Below are positions 1 through 8,238 of a stretch of DNA of 64,000 nucleotides, piece by piece (positions within the stretch are counted from its first letter, which is position 1; the number at the start of each line of letters is the position of its first letter). Source of the stretch: Amylostereum areolatum (Eukaryota; Basidiomycota; Agaricomycetes; Russulales; Stereaceae); contig SAXG01000008.1 of assembly GCA_012932865.1 (NCBI GenBank), positions 62,001-126,000 of the forward strand. Direction: 5' to 3'. Made by a program: the position numbers and the translations under genes. The notes beneath the pieces were generated by a model. The model saw only the letters and a program-made list of their open reading frames with translations. It did no database searches and was not told the DNA's origin.

Positions 1-144
1 CCTAGACTGTCCATCTCGTCATACGGTACTGTAGCGCACGTTGCACTACCCTAGACCCCGGCACTCTCGAATCTATTTTCTTCTCGCTCCTCCCATCGTC
101 GCGACTTAGGCGGTTCATCGGTCTCATAAACTGCGTTTCTGACA
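1..144 (+). repeat. 5' LTR, R-U5 part
   Basis: Identical base for base to 6679-6822, the end of the 3' LTR, finishing in TTTCTGACA. Comparison with the TATA box of the 3' LTR puts the RNA start at about base 3, so this piece is essentially R-U5, and U3 lies upstream of the window. Confidence 0.93.
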
Positions 145-1352
145 CCTGGACAGTCTACCCCTACGCCTACCTCGCACCCCTCTCTCCATCTACCTCTGCC
201 GTCTCCACGACGTTAAAAACTCCCACCACGGACCTCCCGAACGCACCGGTTTTCCTCCCGTTCAACGGAAAGCCGATCACCCCCCGCGACGACGCACCAC
301 TCCCCTACCCTTGGTCCGACGCCGTCACCGTCAACTGCCTCGTCCCCGTACAGAACCTCTGCAAGAAAGATCCCTGGACCGCGCACGGCCTCAACTTCCG
401 CATCTTCGAGTGGAGGTGGCACAAGGATCACGGTACTGTCGTCCTTGCCCTATACGTCCGGATCACCACGTGCATCAACGTAGACCTCGAACGCCTTGAA
501 TTCACCCTCCACGCCCCCACCTACCACACGTACCTCATCCAGGACGCCCCCAACCCGATCCTCCAAACCAGTTTCACCTCCGTCTCCCAGTTTAACCGCC
601 GGACCCCCGAATCCACCCCGCCACCAGTCCTCCGTCCCACCATCAAGGGTAAGACCCTTCGTCGCCGCCACCACGAACATAAGATCCGCCAGGCAGTAAA
701 AGCCGGCTACCTCACCAAGAAACTCCTCGGCCGTCGCCCCATCGCGGTGGACTTCTTCTAGACCATCATTACGTCCTCCACAGCCCCTCGTCCCCCCACT
801 CCGAACCTCCCCCCAGGTGTTTTTCGAGACTACTGTCCCGAAGAATACTATATCCTCACCTCGCAGCAGACTAAGGAATCCGTACGTTGGCTGCACGACG
901 AACCAAACCGGCAACGTCGAGACTGGTACTTCGACGACCGTGACGAACAACCCTACGTTGAAGAATCGGATTTTGCCACCGCTGCGGACGTTCTACAGCG
1001 CTTCCTGAACCCCCCTCCAACCAACTCGCCCCCACCCCGTCGACGTACTGTAATCGAAGTCCCCGAAGGGATCAACCACAACGACACAACTGGGAAGTGG
1101 TACGCCTATAGACGGAACAAGAACGGAACCCCAGGACGATCAGTAGTTGAGTGGCAGCCCACTTCGTTCAGTCCCGTCCAAGATCACTGGTCGTGGCATC
1201 ATAACCAGCAATTCCTCACCCCCGCCGACTTCCTTGTCACAAAACAAGTTGAGGACGAAGTTGAAGAAGCAGAAGAACGCCGACGAGAAACCCTACGCCG
1301 CCTTGATCAAGAACTCGCCCAATCCCTCACCGTCCCCCTCCCCTTCGACAAA
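6..1352 (+). other. ATG-free open frame continuous with gag (possible N-terminal Gag extension)
   Basis: The gag frame is open upstream of the gag ATG back to base 6, broken by a single TAG at 759-761. No ATG occurs on this strand in any frame from 1 to 1352. Third codon positions are overwhelmingly C or G, as in the Gag and Pol parts, so the stretch looks like selected coding sequence. The predicted peptide has an aromatic-rich first half, a basic stretch just before the TAG and an acidic, coiled-coil-like Glu/Arg-rich segment just before the gag Met. I recognise no domain. It may be translated from a near-cognate start, or be an ATG-purged leader that lets scanning ribosomes reach 1353. Confidence 0.55.
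147..157 (+). promoter_or_regulatory. Self-primer type primer-binding site
   Basis: TGGACAGTCTA lies two bases after the LTR end. It is the exact reverse complement of TAGACTGTCCA at 3-13, the predicted first 11 bases of the element's RNA. Pairing stops at exactly 11 bp on both sides. In Tf1 and sushi chromoviruses the RNA 5' end folds back onto such a site and primes minus-strand synthesis, replacing a tRNA primer. The sequence shows the match; its use as a primer is inferred. Confidence 0.75.
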
Positions 1353-2378
1353 ATGTCCGATGCCGAATCCAAACCTGCCGTCTCCAAGCGGGAGATCGGC
1401 CCCAAGCCAAAGCCATTCAAAGGCGATAGACGCGACACCCTCCGGTTCTCCCTTGAGCTCCGCATGTTCCTGCGCGTTAACAAAGATGTTTATGCCACAG
1501 ATGACGCCAAGATGATGCTCCTCCTCAGCCTGATGGAGGACGACACGGCGAAAGCCTGGGCCACGCATCGCCGCATGGAACTCTTCGCCGATGAAGACGA
1601 GAAGGAAGACGCCGACACCCTCGACCCCACGCCCCCAACACTCCACTATAGCTCCTACAAAGAGCTCTTCGAGAGGTTCGGCAAGGACTTCGTGCCCGTC
1701 GATCCGAAGATAGAGGCTCAGCGTAAGATCAACGAGCTCGCAATGACCACCCGGGACGTCACTGACTTTATCACCGAGTTTGAGATGCTGGCAACCATGT
1801 CAGCGTACGACGACGAGGCGCTAATCCACTTTTTCAAGAAGGGACTTCAGCGTGACCTCGGCAAGCAGGTGGCCCGGTCGTACCCGTTCCCCACCAAGCT
1901 CGCGGAGTGGAAGGAGCGCGCCCGCCGCATCAACCACCAGTGGCTCGAAGAGAACCCGGAGAGGAAGAGCAGTCAGTCCAAGGGGGCTGTCGCGCTCACC
2001 TCGAACGGTTCGACCAACGACTCCTCGTCGCGCCGAGTCGGCGCCTTCACCAACACCTCGACCCGCCCTGCAAAGCTGACGGACGACGAGCGCGCAAAGA
2101 TGATGCGCGAAGGCAAGTGCTTCATGTGTCGACAAGCCGGTCACGTCTCTCGCGACTGCCCCAACCGCGACTCGAGCGCGCGACGGGTGGGCGCAGTAGA
2201 GACTGGGTCCAAGGCCCCTCCCCTGCCGACGAACACGGCTCCGTCCACTGCGAAAGCAGCTCCCGACCCATCCAAAACCATCGCGGCGATCACTCGCCAG
2301 CTGAAGGATCTGGATGCGGAAGGTAAGGAGCAGGCAGTGGCACTGTTGAAGGATATCCTAGAGTCGCAGGATTTTTGA
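1353..2378 (+). CDS. gag: Gag polyprotein
   Basis: A 341-residue Gag starting at the first ATG downstream of the predicted RNA start. The first two thirds match the retrotransposon Gag capsid region, including the stretch around residues 100-190 ending in an LAEWKERARRI-like helix. A CCHC zinc knuckle (C-x2-C-x4-H-x4-C, around KCFMCRQAGHVSRDC) follows near residue 255. It packages element RNA into cytoplasmic particles. The TGA at 2376-2378 may be a real Gag stop or a C-to-T change from CGA, because the frame stays open straight into the protease. The same frame is also open upstream of the ATG. Confidence 0.9.
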   Translation: MSDAESKPAVSKREIGPKPKPFKGDRRDTLRFSLELRMFLRVNKDVYATDDAKMMLLLSLMEDDTAKAWATHRRMELFADEDEKEDADTLDPTPPTLHYSSYKELFERFGKDFVPVDPKIEAQRKINELAMTTRDVTDFITEFEMLATMSAYDDEALIHFFKKGLQRDLGKQVARSYPFPTKLAEWKERARRINHQWLEENPERKSSQSKGAVALTSNGSTNDSSSRRVGAFTNTSTRPAKLTDDERAKMMREGKCFMCRQAGHVSRDCPNRDSSARRVGAVETGSKAPPLPTNTAPSTAKAAPDPSKTIAAITRQLKDLDAEGKEQAVALLKDILESQDF

Positions 2379-2462
2379 AACGCCCCCCCAGTCGCGTCGT
2401 CTGGCGGAGGCAAAGGACTTATATCATCGGCATCTTACAATCGCTTCTCTGTACTATCATCT

Positions 2463-3191
2463 ATGACCTCATGTGAGCAATCGTATCCATCGTGTGTGCA
2501 CCTCTCTACTGTCACGAAGAACAGGCAGACACCCTCGATAACGCTCAAGGTCAAAATGATTGGACGAGCGACAGGCCGACAAATCGACGCAGAGGCACTG
2601 CTTGACAGCGGTGCAGAAGGAATCATCATCAACCGAAGCTTCGCTGAACGCAAGAAGCTGACTACAAGAAAACTAGAAAACCCGTTCCCCGTGCGTAACG
2701 TGGACGGCACCGAGAACATCATGGGCTGGGTGCGTGATACGACGACCCAACGGATCCGGATATACTCGCAAGACTCAAAGGCATACCATGAGGAAGAAGC
2801 TGAGTTCTTCATCACCGACATCGGTGATCACGATATGATCCTTGGAACAGACTGGCTCGATGAGCATAACCCCACCATAGACTGGCAGCAAGATCGTGTT
2901 GACATGCTCCGCTGCCCTCCCTCTTGCACCCTCTCCGAACCGACCGTGACAAACCTTGCAACAAAGCCGCGAACACCATCGTCGACCCGATCACAGCAAA
3001 ACGTTCGAGCTGATGCGGCCCCTAAGGTACCTCTAGCCCCGGACGACCCGTTCCTAGAACCAGTGTATGTCTCCTGGGCCCCTATCCCTACGTATGTCAT
3101 CCCCGCGCGCAGGGTCAAAGGAGTTCGCATCCGCACATTCCATCTCTCACCTTTACCTGCCCGCCTTTTCACTGAAGACGACGACGAATGA
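2463..3191 (+). CDS. Retropepsin-type aspartic protease region of Pol
   Basis: Aspartic protease that would cut the Gag-Pol polyprotein. The active-site signature LLDSGAEG lies near residue 47, and the flap and C-terminal ILGTDWL motif near residue 125, as in Ty3/Gypsy retropepsins. The first ATG is at 2463, but the frame is already open from 2379, directly after the gag stop, so the protein is probably part of a Gag-Pol fusion. It ends at a TGA (3189-3191) in a GAA-TGA-CCC context, and the next codons continue the Pol sequence in the same frame, so this stop interrupts Pol. Confidence 0.88.
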   Translation: MTSCEQSYPSCVHLSTVTKNRQTPSITLKVKMIGRATGRQIDAEALLDSGAEGIIINRSFAERKKLTTRKLENPFPVRNVDGTENIMGWVRDTTTQRIRIYSQDSKAYHEEEAEFFITDIGDHDMILGTDWLDEHNPTIDWQQDRVDMLRCPPSCTLSEPTVTNLATKPRTPSSTRSQQNVRADAAPKVPLAPDDPFLEPVYVSWAPIPTYVIPARRVKGVRIRTFHLSPLPARLFTEDDDE

Positions 3192-5195
3192 CCCAGGGTC
3201 TTCCGAGACTGGGAGATCAATGGCCTGCGTCGGGCTGGGATTCTTCCTGAGGTTGACGGCCCCAACCCGGAGGCAGTACCAATCCGAGCGGGCTTCACCA
3301 AGGCGCAAGAGCTTGCAGAGCACTCAAGGGAAAATGCACGCCCGCAAACCTTTGAAGACTTGGTTCCCCCTCCATACCGCGACTTTGCACCTGTATTCGA
3401 CAAGAAAACCTCTGAACGACTACCCGACCGGCGACCATGGGATCATGCCATCGACATGAAGGACGGCTTCGAACCCAAGCCCTGCAAGATCTACCCGCTC
3501 TCCCCCTCCGAGCAGATCGAGCTCGATACCTTCCTCGACGACCACCTGAAGAAGGGCTACATTCGCCCATCGAAATCACCGCAGGCAAGTCCGTTCTTCT
3601 TCGTCAAAAAGAAAGATGGGAAGCTGCGGCCTGTACAGGACTATCGAGAGCTGAACAAGGGTACCATCAAAAACGAGTACCCCTTGCCGCTGATCTCAGA
3701 AATTGTTGACCGCCTCAAAGGTGCAAAGATCTTCTCCAAGATGGACATCCGCTGGGGGTACAACAATGTCCGCATCAAGGAAGGCGACGAGTGGAAGGCT
3801 GCGTTCAAGACGAATCGTGGCCTCTTTGAACCTACGGTGATGTTCTTCGGCCTTATGAACTCCCCCGCGACGTTCCAGGCAATGATGAACGAACTTTTCA
3901 AGGATCTTATCGACTCGGGCAAAGTCATCATCTACATGGACGACATCCTCGTATTCACTCGAACTATGGAGGAACATCGTGCCATAGTGCGACAGGTTCT
4001 CCAACGCCTACAAGACAATGACCTGTTCCTTAAGCCAGAGAAATGTGTCTTCGAGCAGGACTCCGTTGAATACCTCGGACTCATTATTTCACACGACAAG
4101 ATCACCATGGACCCCGTCAAGGTAGCTGGTATCCAGGACTGGCCGACACCCCGGACGGTCAAGGATGTACAATCCTTCCTCGGATTTGGTAATTTCTACC
4201 GACGCTTCATCAAGGATTTCTCCAAGATCGCACGACCTCTATTCGACCTGACAAAGAAGGACTGCACATGGAATTGGTCGACGGAATGCCAGACGGCGTT
4301 TAACGCACTTAAAGCTACATTCACCTCCTCCCCTGTCTTAGTTATGCCTGATCCAAGGAAACCCTACCTTGTCGAAGTTGACGCCTCGGACTTTGCTACT
4401 GGAGGTATACTCTCGCAGAAAGGTGACGACAGTCACTGGCATCCAGTGGCGTATCTGTCCAAAGCCCTATCGGAACCGGAACGCAACTACGACATCTACG
4501 ACAAGGAGCTACTCGCGATCATCCGTGCGCTCGAAGCCTGGCGCCACTACCTCGAAGGCGCCCCCGACACCGTCGAAATCTGGACAGACCACAAGAACCT
4601 GGAGCACTTCAAGACGGCACAGAAGCTGAGCCGCCGACAGGCACGTTGGGCTCTATTCCTCACTCGATTTGACTTCGCGCTCGTTCACAAACCAGGAGTA
4701 TCCCATCGCCCAGACCCAATGTCCCGACGACCTGATCACAAGCAGGGCGTTGAGAACGACAACAAGGAGCGTATCTTGCTCGACCCCAAGTACTTCCAGA
4801 TACGTGCAACAAGGCCAGGAGCAGTAACATCCCTCGGCGATGTCGAACTCCGACGACGTATCCGCGACTGCAAGACCAGGGACATTGAGGTCGTTCAAGC
4901 TCTGGATGCCATCTTACGGAATGGACCACGTACACTCGTTAAGAACCTTCAAGAGTGGAACTACGAAGAAGGCCTGGTCCTGTTTAGAGGAAAGGTATAT
5001 GTCCCTGCAGACGACGGGTTGCGACGCGACATTGTCAAAATGTACCATGAATCGCCCCTGGCTGGACACCCTGGTCGCTTCAAGACTTACGAACTTGTGA
5101 GTCGTGAATATTGGTGGCCTGGCATGTCTGTCTTCGTCCGCGACTTCGTAGCAGGATGCGCAACCTGCCAGTCGACAAAGACACAGAGCAGCTGA
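3192..5195 (+). CDS. pol: Reverse transcriptase and RNase H region of Pol, plus integrase zinc finger
   Basis: Open from the codon after the protease stop to TGA 5193-5195, with no ATG start of its own at the left edge. It contains the RT fingers (VKKKDGKLRPVQDYR), the catalytic YMDD motif around base 3935, and the RT thumb. A Ty3-type RNase H follows (VDASDFATGG, YDKELLAI, WTDHKNLE). The integrase HHCC zinc finger is formed by HESPLAGH and CATC near the end. The catalytic residues look intact. The TGA falls in the linker just after the zinc finger and is a likely C-to-T change of CGA. Confidence 0.92.
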   Translation, partial: PRVFRDWEINGLRRAGILPEVDGPNPEAVPIRAGFTKAQELAEHSRENARPQTFEDLVPPPYRDFAPVFDKKTSERLPDRRPWDHAIDMKDGFEPKPCKIYPLSPSEQIELDTFLDDHLKKGYIRPSKSPQASPFFFVKKKDGKLRPVQDYRELNKGTIKNEYPLPLISEIVDRLKGAKIFSKMDIRWGYNNVRIKEGDEWKAAFKTNRGLFEPTVMFFGLMNSPATFQAMMNELFKDLIDSGKVIIYMDDILVFTRTMEEHRAIVRQVLQRLQDNDLFLKPEKCVFEQDSVEYLGLIISHDKITMDPVKVAGIQDWPTPRTVKDVQSFLGFGNFYRRFIKDFSKIARPLFDLTKKDCTWNWSTECQTAFNALKATFTSSPVLVMPDPRKPYLVEVDASDFATGGILSQKGDDSHWHPVAYLSKALSEPERNYDIYDKELLAIIRALEAWRHYLEGAPDTVEIWTDHKNLEHFKTAQKLSRRQARWALFLTRFDFALVHKPGVSHRPDPMSRRPDHKQGVENDNKERILLDPKYFQIRATRPGAVTSLGDVELRRRIRDCKTRDIEVVQALDAILRNGPRTLVKNLQEWNYEEGLVLFRGKVYVPADDGLRRDIVKMYHESPLAGHPGRFKTYELVSREYWWPGMSVFVRDFVAGCATCQSTKTQSS

Positions 5196-6470
5196 CCCCA
5201 CGTCGACATGATCCCGAACGAAGTACCCGACCGACCATTTGGCGTCATCTCTACTGACTTCATTGTCGAGCTCCCTGACTGCGAAGGCTATAATGCCGTC
5301 AACGTCGTGGTTGATCGCCTCACCAAGATGGTGGTTACCACCCCATGTACAACGAAGATCACCAGCGATGGCACGGCCGACATTCTCTTCGATAAGGTAT
5401 ACCGACATTACGGCTTGTCGGACAAGATCATCTCGGATCGTGGACCCCAATTTGCTGGGCAGGTAATGCGTACACTCAACGAGAAGCTCGGGATCAAGTC
5501 TGCCCTTAGCACAGTGTACCACCCACAGACAGATGGCCAGACCGAACGCGAAAACCAGAACCTGGAGCAGTTCCTGCGAGTATTCTGCAACTACCGTCAA
5601 GATGACTGGGTGAAGTGGCTGCCCTTCTTCGAGTTTTCTCACAACTCCCGCACCCATGCAGCTACCGGAAAGGCCCCCTTTGAAGTCCTCTATGGCTTCC
5701 TCCCCAAGATGTACCCATCCGTAAACCCGTCCTCAAAGGTCCCTACAGTTGAAGAACGCCTCCGTCAACTTGAAGAAGTTCGACAGGAGATCAAGGCCAG
5801 CCTTGCCCTCGCATCCGACTTAATGAAGCACTACAATGGTGACACGATCAGCAAATCGACACTGTTCGCCGTCGGAGACAAGGTCTGGCTCGAAGGCAAA
5901 AACCTGAAGACGACGAGGCCGAAAGCTAAGCTTGCTGCCAAACGATTTGGACCCTTCGAGATCGTTGACATCATTAGCCCAGTGAACTACCGCCTGAAGC
6001 TGCCGAAGACGTGGAGAATCCACCCAGTCTTCCATGCTTCGCTGCTCACCGCGTACAAGGAGACAATGGCACACGGTCCAAACTATGAACAACCGCCGCC
6101 TGACCTTGTTGATGACGAAGAAGAATATGACGTTGAAGACATCATCGACTCGAAGCCGACCCGTAACAAGAAAGGCATACAATACCTCGTCAAGTGGGCA
6201 GGCTATCCTGACTCTGAGAATACCTGGCTCCCTCGCTCCTCGCTCTCAAAAGTCACCGACATGATCGACGCCTTCCACAAACGCCATCCAAATGCGCCCC
6301 GCCCTGTGCGTTCCCTCGGCATCTCCTTTGACGATTTCCTCGCATCTACCCTTGCAGATGACATTGCGCTCCAGGCGAAAGCGCGTCTTAAAGGGGGGGT
6401 AATGTCACGGATCGCTCCATTTCTCTCTTCGTTTGCAGATCTCGTACACGCGACGCGTCACGGCACATGA
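5196..6470 (+). CDS. Integrase core and chromodomain region of Pol
   Basis: Same frame as RT, restarting after the TGA at 5193. It has the DDE triad: Asp in STDFIVELP, Asp in SDRGPQF, and Glu in the GQTERENQ motif about 35 residues further on. A GPY/F-type segment follows (RFGPFEIV). The C-terminal chromodomain is recognised by the YDVEDIID start, YLVKWAGYP and NTWLP. Chromodomains of this kind guide integration toward marked chromatin. The frame crosses the polypurine tract and stops at TGA 6468-6470, about 66 nt inside the 3' LTR, so the LTR encodes the last residues of Pol. Confidence 0.92.
   Translation, partial: PHVDMIPNEVPDRPFGVISTDFIVELPDCEGYNAVNVVVDRLTKMVVTTPCTTKITSDGTADILFDKVYRHYGLSDKIISDRGPQFAGQVMRTLNEKLGIKSALSTVYHPQTDGQTERENQNLEQFLRVFCNYRQDDWVKWLPFFEFSHNSRTHAATGKAPFEVLYGFLPKMYPSVNPSSKVPTVEERLRQLEEVRQEIKASLALASDLMKHYNGDTISKSTLFAVGDKVWLEGKNLKTTRPKAKLAAKRFGPFEIVDIISPVNYRLKLPKTWRIHPVFHASLLTAYKETMAHGPNYEQPPPDLVDDEEEYDVEDIIDSKPTRNKKGIQYLVKWAGYPDSENTWLPRSSLSKVTDMIDAFHKRHPNAPRPVRSLGISFDDFLASTLADDIALQAKARLKGGVMSRIAPFLSSFADLVHATRHGT
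6390..6399 (+). promoter_or_regulatory. Polypurine tract
   Basis: AAAGGGGGGG directly before the 3' LTR (TAA separates it from TGTCA). This is the RNase H-resistant primer for plus-strand synthesis. It is read through as codons of the integrase C-terminus. Confidence 0.85.
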
Positions 6471-6822
6471 CTTTCCCTTGCATCACATGCTTCAACGACG
6501 TCATTGCCCGGACTTCCGAGCGGGGTTCCGCATCCTTATCTATGACATCATTGCTCCAGACCTTTGTCCTCCGCCCCATGACTCCTTTCTTATTGTTCCC
6601 CCCGCTCGCACCACTATTGCATCGCATCGCACCATCGTACCCACTTGTATATAAGGACAGTGTTTCTCTTCCCTTTTCCCTAGACTGTCCATCTCGTCAT
6701 ACGGTACTGTAGCGCACGTTGCACTACCCTAGACCCCGGCACTCTCGAATCTATTTTCTTCTCGCTCCTCCCATCGTCGCGACTTAGGCGGTTCATCGGT
6801 CTCATAAACTGCGTTTCTGACA
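6403..6822 (+). repeat. 3' LTR, 420 bp
   Basis: Begins TGTCACGG right after the polypurine tract and ends TTCTGACA, giving short inverted ends TGTCA/TGACA. The last 144 bp equal bases 1-144. U3 holds the end of the pol frame and a TATA box, followed by R with the self-primer sequence at 6681-6691. Confidence 0.92.
6648..6655 (+). promoter_or_regulatory. TATA box of the LTR promoter
   Basis: TATATAAG, 33 bases upstream of the TAGACTGTCCA that matches the primer-binding site. The spacing fits transcription starting at that sequence and supports the self-priming reading. Confidence 0.7.
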
Positions 6823-6827
6823 GCTTA

Positions 6828-7046
6828 CTGATCGCCGTGTATTGGTTGCTTACCTAAGTCTCTCTCCTCTCATGTATATAAGGCTCCCTCTCGCTGTACA
6901 TATTCCCTATCTCGAGCTAGTCAATTCTACCGACTTTGCTTGCTTCCCCTCGTCTGTCGCCGTGTCTGATCGGCTCCCCTCTATCGTCCTCATCTTCTAG
7001 TCAGCTGTGTCGTAACTTGGTGCTGTCGCACTAGTCGTTGCTGACA
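6828..7046 (+). repeat. Probable end of a second, older LTR
   Basis: This stretch contains TATATAAG at 6875-6882 and ends in GCTGACA at 7046. The TATA-to-end distance (about 171 bp) is almost the same as in the chromovirus LTR (about 175 bp), and both end in CTGACA, though the sequences are otherwise unlike. The coding-like fragment that follows starts exactly at this point. The reading as an LTR is inferred from layout alone; no second copy is in the window. Confidence 0.35.
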
Positions 7047-7374
7047 CAGGAGCATTATAGCTACTCTTTCGCATGCACCCACTGGGCCGATCGCGACGCG
7101 CGACATCCTTCCCAACCTTCGCACCTTGCGACTCGATCCTATCGGTTTGCCTTACCTGGACGCAGTCATAGACATGGTGTCCTATCGAACCCAAACCATG
7201 GGGCTGGAATGCCTGCAATGGAGCCTTCAACACGATCGTGGCCTGGAAAACCTGCACGGGGAGATTGCGCGACTGCACGTCTCGCAGCTTTTTGCTATCT
7301 TCGCTCCGGGACTCGACATGGTTTCAAAGTCTGCGTACGATTCATGGGACGAGGTCCTATCGCTCTACAAGTGA
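7047..7374 (+). pseudogene. C-terminal fragment of an F-box/LRR-like protein
   Basis: An open frame from 7047 to the TAG/TGA region at 7372-7374 reads like the end of basidiomycete F-box proteins: LPNLRTLRLDPIG followed by a short helical tail and an acidic SWDEVLSLYK end. There is no proper start: the frame begins at the CTGACA end of the putative LTR just upstream, so an insertion probably removed the N-terminal part. The assignment rests on the leucine-rich LPNLRTLRLD pattern only, so the family call is weak. Confidence 0.35.
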
Positions 7375-7589
7375 GGATCGGTGAGTCTACGTTTTCTGGA
7401 TGTTCATCGGAATTTGTTTTTCATCAATTCGCACAAGGCCCGAACGCAAGACCGACAGGCGGTGGATGATCGATGACTTTGCATGATCCTTCGTCAATTC
7501 ACCGCATGATAGATCCGTTCACTACCGGTTGGCTTTTATGTACATGCATCTAATAATGAACCAACCAAAGACACGCAATTGTGACTGGA
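7375..7589. other. No gene seen
   Basis: Short AT-richer stretch between the F-box-like fragment and the 3' end of the next minus-strand gene. It probably serves as the 3' region of both. Confidence 0.5.
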
Positions 7590-8238
7590 CTAGACATCAT
7601 TGCCATCATTGTCATCGAGGAATGGGATATCTAGTCCCTCTACCATTTTTTCGAACATGCTTGCAGATACTTGCGTGTGCTGCCCTTCCCCACCCCTGAG
7701 AATAAAGAACAGTCCCTGCGAGACAGTTGTGCCACCGTCTTCGACATGGTATACCACCTCGCGCCCGTCCGCGCCTATTTTTGAGAAGGAAGATCCAACC
7801 CAGTCGAGAAGACGAGCATGGCGAGAGAGGCTGGTAGGAGGATCGTCCTTCGGAACCGTAGTCCCCGTCATAGTCCTAATTGTCTTGGTTCTGCCATATG
7901 TGGTCAGCGGAATGTAACCTTGCGATAACGGTACTCACAGTTCGCCCAATGGGGTCATCGCCGGGCCCTGCAGTCGGACACAAGGCATCGCACTTGCGCC
8001 AGAAATCTGCTTTCTCTGCAGCGGTGGTGGGAGGAGTATCGCTGGGATGCGACGTGTCATCGGCGAACCCATTCGTGGTCGCCGTATGAACCCCTTCCCA
8101 CTCTCTCCGGGGGACGTGTTCGCGAATCTTGGCCGAACATATGTGAGCGCGAACCCAGTAATAGATATACTTCTGGCGAAGATCCTCGAAGTAAGAGTCA
8201 AGGTTCACAGGCACCGCATGGGTAGCATGGGGGTTCAT
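7590..8238 (-). CDS. Small two-exon protein of unknown function, copy 1
   Basis: I do not recognise the family. Exon 1 (from ATG 8236-8238) carries FEDLRQKYIYYWVRA, an FWRKCDALC motif and PGDDPIG. Exon 2 (to TAG 7590-7592) carries HARLLDWVGSSF, a VYHVEDGGTT segment and an acidic tail ending DDNDGNDV. The gene at 13419-14257 has the same two-part layout and motifs, so this is a duplicated pair. The obvious donor here, GTGAGT after GGGCGAACT, joins exon 2 out of the conserved frame. A weaker donor (GTTACA) 18 bases further on restores it. The copy may therefore be alternatively spliced or decaying. Confidence 0.5.

Larger units (their letters stand above)
1..6822 (+). mobile_element. Ty3/Gypsy chromovirus LTR retrotransposon, 5' LTR cut by window edge
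   Basis: A terminal repeat at 1-144 is repeated exactly at 6679-6822. Between the repeats, in order, lie Gag with a CCHC knuckle, protease, reverse transcriptase, RNase H, integrase and a C-terminal chromodomain. That order (integrase after RNase H, then a chromodomain) defines the chromovirus branch of Ty3/Gypsy. The full LTR is 420 bp, so about 276 bp of the 5' LTR lie outside the window. All coding parts share one reading frame, interrupted by stop codons at 759, 2376, 3189 and 5193. The expected 5-bp target duplication would be GCTTA at 6823-6827; its partner is outside the window. The identical visible LTR parts suggest a recent insertion. Confidence 0.95.

Noticed and set aside
147..164. 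tRNA-primed primer-binding site (begins with TGG)
   Set aside because: The TGG start fits a tRNA CCA end, but the exact 11-bp match to the RNA 5' end is a better explanation.
4914..5657. 247-codon open frame antisense to the integrase region
   Set aside because: Lies fully within pol on the other strand and has no recognisable domain.
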